Of a stretch of DNA of 52,511 bases, positions 19,535 through 28,378 are shown in pieces; positions within the stretch are counted from its first letter, which is position 1; each line of letters begins with the position of its first letter. The notes beneath the pieces are model-generated. The model was not told the origin of the DNA. It did no database searches and saw only the letters and a list, made by a program, of their open reading frames with translations. A program made the translations under genes and the position numbers. This DNA comes from Flavisolibacter sp. (GTDB lineage: Bacteria > Bacteroidota > Bacteroidia > Chitinophagales > Chitinophagaceae), in NCBI GenBank assembly GCA_028288675.1, contig JAQBNG010000102.1, positions 1-52,511 on the forward strand, written 5' to 3'.

Positions 19535-20656
19535 TTAATCTAAATGCACATCCACTACCGCATTCATACCGGCTCTTAATTGCTTAATTGCAGGATCATT
19601 AGGATTTTTAAATTCAATTTTTACCGGTAGGCGCTGTACCACTTTTACAAAGTTGCCACTGGCATTATCGGGAGGTAGCAAGGCAAAGCTTGAACCGGTT
19701 GCCGGCGAAAACGAAGTAAGTTTTGCTTCAAATTCATGATCAGGAAATGCATCTATATGAATGCTTACATTCTGGCCGATTTTCATTTTATTAAACTGTG
19801 TTTCTTTAAAGTTGCCAACTACCCAAACATCATCATTTAATACAATGCTGAAAAGCGGTTGTCCCGCCTGGACAAACTGCCCTGGCTGTACAGCTACTTT
19901 CGAAATCAGGCCATCGGCAGGGGCTGTGATCACAGCATAAGAAAGATTAAGTTTTGCGTCTTCAACATCTACCTGGCGCTGCTTAATTACAGAACTTGCT
20001 ATGCCTATTTGTGAAGAAGTAGCAGTGCTTTGAGAAGATACTGCATTCGTTTGTTGCGATGCCTGTGCCCGCTGTTCCTGCAATACCCTCAACTGGCTTT
20101 CTGCAGTTTGCCTGGCAGCCAATGCCTGCTCGTATTGCTGTTGTGTGATTGAATGGTCTTTTATAAGGTTAGCATAACGTTCATAGTCCTGGGTGGTACG
20201 CCATACATTTACTTTCGCTGTTTCTATTTGTGCATTAATGGTAGCGACAGATGCTCTTGATGTGGCAATGTTGGCTGAAGCCGCATTGGTTGTCGATCTT
20301 GCTGCACCCAAATTACTTTGCGCTGTTTCTAAAGCAGCTTCTGCCTGGTCGAGTTTTATTTTAAAATCCCGGTTGTCCAGCACAAGTAATGTATCGCCTT
20401 TTTTTACGCGTTGATTATCCTTCACACGAACGTCAGACACATAGCCGGGAACACGTGGAATAACAGGGCTGATGTTAGCTTCTACATGTGCATTATCCGT
20501 TTCTTCGTGATGTTGCGCATGCGTGTATTTGCTAATCCCAAACCAGGCACCAAATGCCACCAATAAAATCAGGACAATAAGAAAGCCTTTGCTTTTTTTC
20601 GCCGGTTCTTTAATTTGTTCTGTTGTTGTTTCTGTTTCTATAACTTTTGCTTCCAT
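19535..20656 (-). CDS. HlyD/EmrA family periplasmic adaptor
   Basis: A 373-residue membrane fusion protein. It has one N-terminal membrane helix (about 24-43, FLIVLILLVAFGAWFG), a lipoyl half-motif (VKDNQRVKKGDTLLVLDN), a long Ala/Gln-rich coiled-coil hairpin (about 90-215) and the returning lipoyl half (ITAPADGLISKVAVQPGQ). A beta-barrel region follows. It bridges the MFS pump and the TolC-like channel across the periplasm. It lies 22 nt after the TolC gene. Confidence 0.93.
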   Translation of the reverse strand: MEAKVIETETTTEQIKEPAKKSKGFLIVLILLVAFGAWFGISKYTHAQHHEETDNAHVEANISPVIPRVPGYVSDVRVKDNQRVKKGDTLLVLDNRDFKIKLDQAEAALETAQSNLGAARSTTNAASANIATSRASVATINAQIETAKVNVWRTTQDYERYANLIKDHSITQQQYEQALAARQTAESQLRVLQEQRAQASQQTNAVSSQSTATSSQIGIASSVIKQRQVDVEDAKLNLSYAVITAPADGLISKVAVQPGQFVQAGQPLFSIVLNDDVWVVGNFKETQFNKMKIGQNVSIHIDAFPDHEFEAKLTSFSPATGSSFALLPPDNASGNFVKVVQRLPVKIEFKNPNDPAIKQLRAGMNAVVDVHLD

Positions 20657-20678
20657 AACTTCTTTATAATTAGTTGAT

Positions 20679-22022
20679 TTATTTAGTTGCTGTTGCCTGG
20701 GTTAATATACCTGCCGATTGCAATAGTTTATTATACGCTACCAATGCATCGGATTTAGCAAATGCATAGTTTAAACGAGCTTGTAACTGGGCCACATCCG
20801 CATCAAGCAATTCGGTTGTTGTAGCCAAACTATTTTGGTACTTATTATTTATGATGCGGTAGTTTTCTGTGGCTTGCGCAATAGCCGTTTCATACACTTC
20901 AATTCTTTTGCGGCTCGCTAAATAATTTTGATATGCCTGGTTAACCTGTAAGCGAATGGCATCTGCCAGTAATTCTTCATTAGCAGCTACCTGTTTTTCT
21001 CTTGCTTCTGCCTGCTTTACTCTTGCATTATTTTTCCATAGGGATGAGAAGCTATACTGTACGCCGAGGCCAAGGTTCACTGCATTGGTTACAGATAACA
21101 CCTGCGGAATATTAGCGGCTACATAACCGCCGGTAACGGCAAGGCCCGGATACTTTTCTCCCTTCGTAGCTTTTACTGCCGTGGCAGCAGCTTTTTTACG
21201 GTACTCAAGTGCTGAAAGATCTTTGCGGCTTTGCAAGCCTGACTGAACATATTCTTCAACGCTTTTAAGAGTAACCGCTGTTTGCAAACTGGTTGAATCA
21301 ATAAACAATTCAGTTGTCTCCGGCAAACCTAACATGAGGTCCATATTGATATTAGCCAGCTTCCAATTGTTTTGTGCATCCAATAAAGAAAGTTCTGTAT
21401 TGGAAACCTGTAACTGGGATTTCAATAATTCGTTACGCGGCAGTATACCATTTTTTTCAAGGCTTGAAAACTGTGCAACTCTTCCTCTTGCTGATAGCAG
21501 GTTCTCGTTTACCAGGTCAACAGCCGCTTTGGATTTGTAGAGATTATTATAAGCATCAATTGTATTTAAAACAAGCCCTTCTTTATCATTATCCGCATCA
21601 AGTTTTGCAGCTTGTTCCAAATATTTTGCCGATTCAATTCCATATTTTATTCTAAACCCTGAGAAAATGGGCATGGAAACATTTACAATGCCGTACATGG
21701 CCTGGGAGGGTTTCGGACTTTCGGTTGCTGTTCCCCCGGTTGTGCTATTACTTTTTGTTTTTAAGTCAATGTTAGGTTTATTCAGCCGGAGATAAGAACC
21801 ACTAACGGCTGCTTCAGGTAGCTTGCGTTCCACCGCTTCTTTTAAAGCAGCTGTTGCCTCTTCAATTTTTGCAGTGCTGCTTTTTAATTGTTTGCTGTTT
21901 TTAACACTGAGTTCAATAGCTTCTGTCAAGGTCAGTGTCTTTTTTTCCTGGGCGAAAGAGGTACTGCCTATTACAATATTAAAAATCAGTACTGCCCATC
22001 TTCCAATTCTTCTATGCTTCAT
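20679..22022 (-). CDS. TolC family outer membrane efflux protein
   Basis: A 447-residue outer-membrane channel. A signal peptide (about 1-24, ending SFAQ) precedes two homologous halves, each with long helices and the pattern LTEAIELSVKNS / QAYQNYLASRKRIEVYE. Family members form a trimeric beta-barrel and alpha-helical tunnel used by tripartite pumps. Its start codon overlaps the end of the tetR gene by 11 bp, so the regulator and channel are translationally coupled. Confidence 0.93.
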   Translation of the reverse strand: MKHRRIGRWAVLIFNIVIGSTSFAQEKKTLTLTEAIELSVKNSKQLKSSTAKIEEATAALKEAVERKLPEAAVSGSYLRLNKPNIDLKTKSNSTTGGTATESPKPSQAMYGIVNVSMPIFSGFRIKYGIESAKYLEQAAKLDADNDKEGLVLNTIDAYNNLYKSKAAVDLVNENLLSARGRVAQFSSLEKNGILPRNELLKSQLQVSNTELSLLDAQNNWKLANINMDLMLGLPETTELFIDSTSLQTAVTLKSVEEYVQSGLQSRKDLSALEYRKKAAATAVKATKGEKYPGLAVTGGYVAANIPQVLSVTNAVNLGLGVQYSFSSLWKNNARVKQAEAREKQVAANEELLADAIRLQVNQAYQNYLASRKRIEVYETAIAQATENYRIINNKYQNSLATTTELLDADVAQLQARLNYAFAKSDALVAYNKLLQSAGILTQATATK

Positions 22023-22641
22023 AACTCAATATTGCTTTAACCAAAGTTTTTAAATAGGCACTTAGTTTCTTCTTGATAAGCTTTTCAAATTCCTCACCGG
22101 AAAGGGACTGAAGATTATTTGCTTCGCGATAGTAATGTTGCGTTGTAAGTAACTGGCTGGTTGTGCCCACCAGCGTCATCATTAAAAAAGGAATGTCAAT
22201 GCCTTTTTTGAAATCACCCTTCTTTTGTCCTTCCTGTATAATTTGTTTAAACAAGGTTTGATTGGTTTGTTTCAACTGTGCTATTTGTTCAGCTATAGGG
22301 CCGGCATTATTCATCATCTGCTCTCTTATCATTACCTTATGAAAACTCTGCTTCTGAAATATCCGGTCAATATATTCGTCAATTAATTTTTCAACCTTTT
22401 GATTAGAAGTCATATCGCTATTAAGCAGTATGCTTTGTAGCTGCAGCTTAAGATGTTGTCCGCGATGTTGAAACATAGCCTCCATCAACTTTTCCTTAGA
22501 ACCAAAATAATAAGAGATCATGGCAAGGTTGACGCCAGCAGATTCAGCAATATCTCTCACAGAAGTACCGGCAAATCCATGGTCGGCAAAAAGCTTTTCT
22601 GCTGCCTCTATTATTTGAATTTGCTTGTCATTATATTCCAT
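22012..22641 (-). CDS. TetR/AcrR family repressor of the efflux operon
   Basis: A 209-residue repressor. The N-terminal HTH (about 5-50) shows IIEAAEKLFADHGFAGTSV and then ISYYFGSKEKL, the TetR signature. The ligand domain ends with a basic tail. The ATG at 22641 (MEYNDKQ) is chosen; an upstream TTG at 22674 would extend translation into the operator. The gene heads the tolC-emrA-emrB operon. A near-perfect 45-nt palindrome over its promoter makes autoregulation very likely. Confidence 0.92.
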   Translation of the reverse strand: MEYNDKQIQIIEAAEKLFADHGFAGTSVRDIAESAGVNLAMISYYFGSKEKLMEAMFQHRGQHLKLQLQSILLNSDMTSNQKVEKLIDEYIDRIFQKQSFHKVMIREQMMNNAGPIAEQIAQLKQTNQTLFKQIIQEGQKKGDFKKGIDIPFLMMTLVGTTSQLLTTQHYYREANNLQSLSGEEFEKLIKKKLSAYLKTLVKAILSYEA

Positions 22642-22661
22642 ATCAACCTTTATTGCGGGTG

Positions 22662-22691
22662 CAAACTTAAACAAATGTTTGATTTAATCAA
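22662..22691 (-). promoter_or_regulatory. tetR operon promoter
   Basis: On the minus strand TTG (22689-22691) and TAAGTTTG (22662-22669) are separated by 19 nt, an excellent fit to the Bacteroidota TTG-N19-TAnnTTTG promoter. Both elements lie inside the palindrome at 22663-22707. Confidence 0.65.
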
Positions 22692-22707
22692 ACGTTTGTT
22701 TAAGTTT
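22663..22707. promoter_or_regulatory. TetR operator, 45-nt near-perfect palindrome
   Basis: The left half reads AAACTTAAACAAATGTTTGA and the right half TCAAACGTTTGTTTAAGTTT. Apart from the central base there is only one mismatched pair. Each half also contains the smaller inverted motif AAAC(A/G)TTTG, so the site may bind two dimers. It sits directly upstream of tetR. Confidence 0.8.
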
Positions 22708-22771
22708 TTATAATAGCAATAACTTTTTGGAATAGTGTATTCTTAAGTAATTAGGGAAAGTGTAACGCTAA

Positions 22772-22912
22772 ATTATATACAGAATAATCAAGCTTATAAT
22801 TCACGAATTCAATGAGGAGGTTAAAGAACAGGCCGGTACGCTTCAGATTTATGCTCTATTGAAAAAGTCCAGCCTGATACCAACAGTATTGCTTATCGTT
22901 TTATATATCCTT
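22772..22912 (+). pseudogene. Possible remnant of a transporter C-terminus
   Basis: An open stretch without a start codon. From 22805 it translates as EFNEEVKEQAGTLQIYALLK followed by KSSLIPTVLLIVLYIL. An amphipathic linker and one membrane helix of this kind are typical of the end of an MFS-type permease. It has no upstream partner and runs into the end of the convergent winged-helix gene. I infer a decayed gene end; chance similarity is not excluded. Confidence 0.35.
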
Positions 22913-23177
22913 GCAAAGCCTTTACATAGGTTTCAAAAGCATCAACACCTTTTACGGTAACCTTACAGGTGGTTTGCGGGTAATTATCTTTAAACTGCTT
23001 TTGCACTTCTATATATTCAGCATCTTTCAGCTTTTGAATTTGCACACTCAGGTTACCAGCGGTGGCGCCGGTTTTTTCTTTCAAAAAAGTAAACTCTGCT
23101 TCTTTCACGCTTATTAACAATGACATGACAGCCAGGCGTAATTGAGAATGTAGTATGGGATCAAGCTCGTTAAACAT
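22893..23177 (-). CDS. Winged-helix transcriptional regulator (HTH_34 type)
   Basis: A 94-residue DNA-binding protein made of a single winged helix. The pattern is HSQLRLAVMSLLISVKEAEF, then the recognition helix TAGNLSVQIQKLKDAEYI, then the wing with YPQTTCKVTVKGVDAF. This resembles the ArsR/MarR-like HTH_34 family common in Bacteroidota. Its start overlaps the preceding membrane protein gene by 8 bp, so it is co-translated with the two paralogous membrane proteins upstream and probably regulates them. Confidence 0.85.
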   Translation of the reverse strand: MFNELDPILHSQLRLAVMSLLISVKEAEFTFLKEKTGATAGNLSVQIQKLKDAEYIEVQKQFKDNYPQTTCKVTVKGVDAFETYVKALQGYIKR

Positions 23178-23766
23178 TGCCTTTCCTCTCCTTCAAATAA
23201 GTCCTCCGCAAAATTAGTCCGGGGAGAAACCATGCAAAAAAAGCAGAGATAATAAATAAGATCAGATCAGTCTGCCGGCTCGTATAAAAACTGGTAATGG
23301 CGCATGCCCAGCAAACAATACCTCCGACAATCATAGGCGTAAAGCGATACATGTAGCCAGTTGCAAAAGTGGGCATGCCATATAGAATTAAGAACAGGGA
23401 CGCAGCACCTTCTACTTTTATTACATTAGTATAGTAGGAGGCTAAAAAAATTGCAACGCCAAAACTTATCCAAATGCCACCCATAGCATCGTGGGTATGC
23501 GATTTAAATTTTTGCGTTTTGCCTTCCCGAATTGAAATAATAATTTGTGGAACAACAGCGAGAAATGTAAGCAGCCATACCTGGTTAAGCCAGTTAATTT
23601 TCCAGTAGATATTACCGATTGAAACGGCACTGCAAAACATAATAATGCCACCCCACAACAAAGCGCTGGTACCACTTTCGTGGTAACTGTTCTTTGCCTT
23701 GTAAATCATTTCCTCAATCAGCTCTAGACTTTGGTTGTGCGATAGCGGTTTATCATCGTGTTCCAT
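23170..23766 (-). CDS. Conserved membrane protein, paralogue A
   Basis: A 198-residue protein with a soluble N-terminus (SHNQSLELIEEMIYKAKNSY) and about five to six membrane segments. It has the same layout as the gene just upstream (QQSLQLIQVMIDKTKANISY there), so the two arose by tandem duplication. The function is unknown. The start at 23766 (MEHDDKPL) leaves 4 nt after the upstream stop. Its end overlaps the winged-helix gene. Sets of such proteins with a small winged-helix regulator recur in this phylum, but no role is established that I know of. Confidence 0.75.
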   Translation of the reverse strand: MEHDDKPLSHNQSLELIEEMIYKAKNSYHESGTSALLWGGIIMFCSAVSIGNIYWKINWLNQVWLLTFLAVVPQIIISIREGKTQKFKSHTHDAMGGIWISFGVAIFLASYYTNVIKVEGAASLFLILYGMPTFATGYMYRFTPMIVGGIVCWACAITSFYTSRQTDLILFIISAFFAWFLPGLILRRTYLKERKGNV

Positions 23767-23770
23767 AACG

Positions 23771-24355
23771 TTACTTTTTTTGTGCACTAATTAAGTAGCC
23801 CGGAATAATGTATGAAGTAAGAATAGCCGCGGCAGCAAAAAGAAGCTGGTAATCAAAATCAAAAAACACGGCGGTACAGGCCAGTATCCAGTTGATAACA
23901 CCACCTACTACCAACGGCTTAAACTGTAAAATTTTTCCTGATATAAAAGTGCCCAGGCCATATAATAAAATAAAAAAAGGGTAGCAATAAAGCCATCCTG
24001 TTTTATCAACCTGCATAAAGGTGATGATGAAGCTGAGCACAAAAAAAGAAATGCCCATGCCTGTCCATAAATAACCCATTGCCTCACCAATGTAAGTGCG
24101 CACCCGCCGCTTACTACCTGTTTTTATTGTATAGCGCACACTCACTACCACGCCCACTAATGTAATAAGCCAAATAGCATAATGATGCTTATAATGAAAC
24201 ACCACTTTTAAAAGAAACTGCCCGACGATGCCGGTAAATGACAGCCACCCCCATAGTAAAAAATAAATTCTATTGTAAGAAATGTTAGCTTTTGTTTTAT
24301 CAATCATCACCTGGATAAGCTGCAGGCTTTGTTGGGGAGATAACTCTTCTTGCAT
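23771..24355 (-). CDS. Conserved membrane protein, paralogue B
   Basis: A 194-residue protein with the same design as its downstream neighbour: a short N-terminal helix (SPQQSLQLIQVMIDKTKANI), then about five to six membrane segments including LLWGWLSFTGIVGQFLLKVV. The start at 24355 (MQEELS) is preferred because the 19 codons above it resemble no protein of this family. It begins a three-gene unit with paralogue A and the winged-helix regulator. The function is unknown. Confidence 0.75.
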   Translation of the reverse strand: MQEELSPQQSLQLIQVMIDKTKANISYNRIYFLLWGWLSFTGIVGQFLLKVVFHYKHHYAIWLITLVGVVVSVRYTIKTGSKRRVRTYIGEAMGYLWTGMGISFFVLSFIITFMQVDKTGWLYCYPFFILLYGLGTFISGKILQFKPLVVGGVINWILACTAVFFDFDYQLLFAAAAILTSYIIPGYLISAQKK

Positions 24356-24446
24356 GATGGGGAAATTGACTTGGCCTTTGATAAATCGTAAATAGAAAGA
24401 ACATCCATACAACCGGTAACAGACTGCATGGATGTAAAAAGTGTAT

Positions 24447-25103
24447 TTATGCCGGGTACTGGCTCATAAAGAATTTCAAGGTGCTGCGTCCCCAGTTAGG
24501 ATCTATTGCAGAAGCAGGCTTGAAGGTTTCAAATTTTTTATTAGACAGCTCAAACAATTTTTTCGCTTCTTCTTTGCTGCCGCCAAACTGCTCCGGCGTG
24601 TAAAATTTATCCTGGCCCTGCAGCATATAAACCCTTGGGTTTTCCGGGTTTAATTTCATAGCGGTTTGCAACGCTTCTTCGGCTTTGGGGCCATACTGCA
24701 TGTAGCGGGTCATTGGGTCAGCCATCATCCTAGTGGTGGCAATCATTTTCTTTACCAGGTATATTTCTGAGTTGTCTTTACTTAATGCTTCGGCTTTACT
24801 TAACAGCGCCTCTGCCCTATCGGCAATCGGATCTGTTTTAGCAGCATCGGGTTTTTCCATACTCATCATAAGTGCTGCGTTTACCTGCGTAAGCGCTGCA
24901 TAATAGTAAGGCAGCCATTTTGTTTTTTCGGCGTCGGCAATGCGTTCAAAAGAGGCCGATAAAGCAATCAGGTCATCTGCCCTTTTCGATGTATCTACCG
25001 CCACAACTTTACCAGCCATTGCGGCGGTGTATTTGTCATCCTGTGCAAACGATGCAGCACCTAAATAGAGAACGCCTGCTAATAATAAAACGATCTTTTT
25101 CAT
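24447..25103 (-). CDS. Secreted TPR-like protein
   Basis: A 218-residue protein with a signal peptide (1-20, GAASFAQ). The rest is helical with Ala-rich tetratricopeptide-like pairs, for example EALLSKAEALSKDNSEIYLV and EEALQTAMKLNPENPRVYML. TPR proteins usually mediate protein contacts. The conserved NPENPRVY segment and the tail around PNWGR recur in small periplasmic proteins of this group, with unknown role. It lies 10 nt after the 2TM protein gene and is probably in one transcript with it. Confidence 0.75.
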   Translation of the reverse strand: MKKIVLLLAGVLYLGAASFAQDDKYTAAMAGKVVAVDTSKRADDLIALSASFERIADAEKTKWLPYYYAALTQVNAALMMSMEKPDAAKTDPIADRAEALLSKAEALSKDNSEIYLVKKMIATTRMMADPMTRYMQYGPKAEEALQTAMKLNPENPRVYMLQGQDKFYTPEQFGGSKEEAKKLFELSNKKFETFKPASAIDPNWGRSTLKFFMSQYPA

Positions 25104-25113
25104 GATGATTTGT

Positions 25114-25410
25114 TTAAAGGTTATTTATTTTTTGCGTGAGTTTGTCATATTCTTTATCTACTGAATTATCACCGGTAGAAACATAGGCGCTTACATAATG
25201 CGATACAATCCCTATTCCCCATCCGAACGTGGTCCAGGCTGGCCATGGAATGGTATTACCATATGTTCTGGCACCGGTAAAATACCAGATGAGCCATAAA
25301 CCGGCATTTACAATCAGGTAGGTAACAAGGTGGCTTTTAAAGGAAGCTCTTTTGCGGGCCAGGTACCAGATTTTCGGGTCTTTGCCTTCGGGAGTTTGAT
25401 AGTATGACAT
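25114..25410 (-). CDS. 2TM domain-containing protein
   Basis: A 98-residue protein with two membrane helices, SHLVTYLIVNAGLWLIWYF (about 25-43) and a second around WPAWTTFGWGIGIVSHYVSA. A basic helix precedes them (KIWYLARKRASFK) and an acidic tail follows. This matches the 2TM domain family, small proteins or domains often attached to LytTR sensor kinases. Alone, its role is unknown. It heads a short operon with the TPR-like protein. Confidence 0.8.
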   Translation of the reverse strand: MSYYQTPEGKDPKIWYLARKRASFKSHLVTYLIVNAGLWLIWYFTGARTYGNTIPWPAWTTFGWGIGIVSHYVSAYVSTGDNSVDKEYDKLTQKINNL

Positions 25411-25538
25411 AGTTAAAATCTTTGTGGTTTGTTGTTTTTGGTTTGTAGTTGTTTAAGACAACCTTTCCTTTTATATTTTAGATTTTGTACTCTACGTTTT
25501 ATATTTTGTACTTGGCTGTATTGCTACTATCATCGTCT

Positions 25539-25559
25539 GTTGTGTCACTCCCTTGTACG
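25539..25559 (+). repeat. Degenerate copy of the GTTGCGTCGCACTC repeat
   Basis: GTTGTGTCACTCCCTTGTACG matches 17 of 21 positions of the element at 42837-42857 and the inverted copy at 19400-19420. It lies between the TonB-dependent receptor and 2TM genes. Confidence 0.5.
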
Positions 25560-25622
25560 TTCTTATCGCTATTCAACATAAGCTGTATTTACTTCATCAT
25601 CAATCGGCTCGCAGGAGAGGTA

Positions 25623-27887
25623 TTACAGGTTTGAGTTAATCACATCCTGGCTTCTGTCTACACCAAAACTTATAAATACACCAAGGTAAATAAAGGTTTT
25701 TGTGGATGGAACAATCGCTTCCTTGCGGGCTCCATTGTAGCTATAGTTATATCCATATACCTGGTTTTGGCCTAATACATTTGTAATAGAAAATACAAAC
25801 ACGGTGAACTGCTTTGCATTTTTAGCAAACACACTTGGCAGGTAATTTACACTAAAACTTAAGCTGTTATAATCAATGGTCCTTCCCTTGTCATAGATGT
25901 TGAATTTGTTACCGGCATTATCGTAGCGTATGTTATAATATGGCCTGCCGGTAGCATACTGGTAGTTGGCATTAAACTGTGTTTTTAAACTGCTTACAAA
26001 TTTTTTCACTACAAGGTTAGCCGTATGCTTAGCCGCGAATGATGGCTCTATCTGGTATGGATAGTTTAGAAAATCACGCTTCGTATCCAGGTAAGAATAA
26101 GAGATCCAGTAGTCTAAACTCTTTACTGTTTTTTTATCTCTCCAAAATAGCTCAAAACCCTGCGCATAACCGGCTCCATTATTATTTATGGCTGACTCAA
26201 GATTATTTGAGAGTCCTGTCTTTAAGAGGTTCTCGTATTTTTTATAAAACACCTCACCACGCAGGGTGGTAAGCGAAGTTACCTGCTGGTATTGCGCAAT
26301 GTAATGCGTAGCTTTTGCATAAGTCAGGTCGGCAGCCGATGGCAGGTACCTGCGCTCCGGTGTTTGATAAAATATCCCATATGCTAAGGAGGCCTGGCTT
26401 ACTTTCCCTAATTTATACGCAAGGGAAACCCTTGGGGCAATGTTCGCTTTATTTAAAATAGAGGAGTGCTCTACACGGGTTCCGATTTTAGCGGCTACGT
26501 TGTTGGTCAAATAAATATCCCCTTCTGCAAAGGCCGATTTCAGGTGCTCTGTAATATGGTTCGGGAACCTAGTACCATCGTATAAAGTATAATCTGCCTT
26601 ATCGTTGCTATAATTATACTCAACTCCAAAACGCAACGCACTTAAGCCTCTCAATCTTCTGTCAATTACAACTTTTGCGTTCACATACTTTCCAAATGTT
26701 TTCAACCCAAAATTTTTGTACTCAAAATGGGGCACTACACCTTTTTCATTTGTAGCCGTTTGCAGGTCGCCTGCAATATTATCTTTATTAGTAGCGAACG
26801 AAGCACCGGTGTTTATCTTCCATCTTGCCCCTAAGCTTTCCTTCCACGAAACATTATGGTACATACTAAAATTCTCCAGGTCGAATACTTCTTTGAAACC
26901 TACGGTATCAATACTTGGGTCACGAATGCCGACAGTATTCTGACTGAAAGATCCATAGTATTTCAACATTCCGCTTTTAGATGTTTTAACCCGAAAGTTA
27001 GCATCGCCTGTATGGAACTGCGGCGTGCGAAAGAAATCCTGCTTTGTATTTAATACTTTGAAAGCAAGGCCTACATTGGTGTAACCATAATTAGCACCCC
27101 AGGACGAGTTCTTGTCCTTAGCCAGTTTTTGAATGCCAATGGCGCCGCCGATTGGCGAGATGGATAAATTACCAGAACTCCTATCCGGCAAATCGATAGA
27201 CTCTAAGATCAGGGCGGAAGAAAGAGCCTGGCCATACAAAGCCGAATATCCACCGGCGCTAAACACGGTTCCTTTAAATATCATTGGAGAAAACCGGCCA
27301 CGCTGGGCCACATTAGGAACAGAGCTGTAAAAGAAATTATTTACCAGTGTTCCATCAATAAATGTTTTGGTTTCAGATGCCGTGCCGCCACGTACAAACA
27401 AGCCTTCAGTCTCTCCTACCTGCTGTGCACCCGGGAGAGTTTTGATAGCACCGATTACATCGGCATTGGCACTGGCCGTTGTAACAATATCTAACGTGGT
27501 TAGTACAGTCGCCCTTTTTCTATCCGAAGCTTCAAAGCTTCCTGCCGTAATCACAACCGCTTTCATTTCGTCAAATTCTTCTTTTAACGAAAAGGTTAAA
27601 GGAGATAAAGTGCTATCAAGGTTGATTTCCCGTTCAAAACCTTTATAACCAATGGCTGTAATTATAAGAAACTTGCGGCCTTTGTCTGTAGTGGTAAATT
27701 TAAACTTCCCTGTAGAGTCGGAAGTAGCTCCGTCGTAGCTGTCTTTGATGGAGATGCTGGCACCAGCAATTGCGCCGCCTTTATTGTCCTTAACTTGTCC
27801 GGATAAAATGTTTTGGCCTTTTAAAACGGTGATGCCGATAAAGTGAAGCAGCAGAATAAAAAAGTATCTCATAAAAAGCGATTTCAT
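25623..27887 (-). CDS. TonB-dependent receptor with regulatory N-terminus
   Basis: A 754-residue outer-membrane receptor. It has a signal peptide (MRYFFILLLHFIGITVLKGQ), a carboxypeptidase-regulatory-like beta-sandwich (about 25-110, LSGQVKDNKGGAIAGASISI), a plug (about 120-230 with LPGAQQVGETEGLFVRGG) and a C-terminal beta-barrel. TonB receptors import large or scarce compounds using the proton motive force. No SusD partner is adjacent, so it is not a classical glycan locus. The ligand is unknown. The start at 27887 is chosen over 27920 because the signal peptide begins there; Met6 is an alternative. Confidence 0.9.
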   Translation of the reverse strand: MKSLFMRYFFILLLHFIGITVLKGQNILSGQVKDNKGGAIAGASISIKDSYDGATSDSTGKFKFTTTDKGRKFLIITAIGYKGFEREINLDSTLSPLTFSLKEEFDEMKAVVITAGSFEASDRKRATVLTTLDIVTTASANADVIGAIKTLPGAQQVGETEGLFVRGGTASETKTFIDGTLVNNFFYSSVPNVAQRGRFSPMIFKGTVFSAGGYSALYGQALSSALILESIDLPDRSSGNLSISPIGGAIGIQKLAKDKNSSWGANYGYTNVGLAFKVLNTKQDFFRTPQFHTGDANFRVKTSKSGMLKYYGSFSQNTVGIRDPSIDTVGFKEVFDLENFSMYHNVSWKESLGARWKINTGASFATNKDNIAGDLQTATNEKGVVPHFEYKNFGLKTFGKYVNAKVVIDRRLRGLSALRFGVEYNYSNDKADYTLYDGTRFPNHITEHLKSAFAEGDIYLTNNVAAKIGTRVEHSSILNKANIAPRVSLAYKLGKVSQASLAYGIFYQTPERRYLPSAADLTYAKATHYIAQYQQVTSLTTLRGEVFYKKYENLLKTGLSNNLESAINNNGAGYAQGFELFWRDKKTVKSLDYWISYSYLDTKRDFLNYPYQIEPSFAAKHTANLVVKKFVSSLKTQFNANYQYATGRPYYNIRYDNAGNKFNIYDKGRTIDYNSLSFSVNYLPSVFAKNAKQFTVFVFSITNVLGQNQVYGYNYSYNGARKEAIVPSTKTFIYLGVFISFGVDRSQDVINSNL

Positions 27888-28006
27888 AACAAACGTAAAG
27901 TAGTTTATAATATAAACCAAATCGTTTTCTGAAATATTTTTTGCTTTTTATGGCAGATTGATCTCCACAACAATGAAGATCAATCCACTATCTGTTTAAA
28001 ATATTT

Positions 28007-28378
28007 TTATAAAGTCTCGGGCAGTACCAACTTTTTAATGGGCAGGTACAAAAGACGCTTTTGCTCGTTTACAATACCAATGCGGTATAAAAGACCATGG
28101 GTATTGCTGGCAATTTTATCCCTGAATTTGTACTGCACAAAATCAGGATTGTCACTTGGGAACACAATGCCGCACTGCTTAAAATCAACACCATCGGTGC
28201 TTCTCTCAACAATAAAATAAGCGACTTTTTCGTCACCCTTTTTCCAGGATAGCTGCGCTGAAGTAATACCGGTAGATGTGGTGATTATTGAAATATCATC
28301 AATAGATGTTTTCTGATCTTGTGCAAAAGCAGCTACGCTGAATAAACAGGTAACAAGGGAGAAGAAGGCTGTTTTCAT
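28007..28378 (-). CDS. Small secreted fibronectin-like protein
   Basis: A 123-residue exported protein with a signal peptide (MKTAFFSLVTCLFSVAAFAQ). The mature part reads like a single fibronectin type III or T9SS-associated beta-sandwich: QLSWKKGDEKVAYFIVERST with DGVDFKQCG. The phrase VERSTDG followed by a beta strand is common in Bacteroidota secreted proteins. It lacks a sorting domain, so it is probably periplasmic. It lies 119 nt upstream of the TonB receptor on the same strand. Confidence 0.7.
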   Translation of the reverse strand: MKTAFFSLVTCLFSVAAFAQDQKTSIDDISIITTSTGITSAQLSWKKGDEKVAYFIVERSTDGVDFKQCGIVFPSDNPDFVQYKFRDKIASNTHGLLYRIGIVNEQKRLLYLPIKKLVLPETL

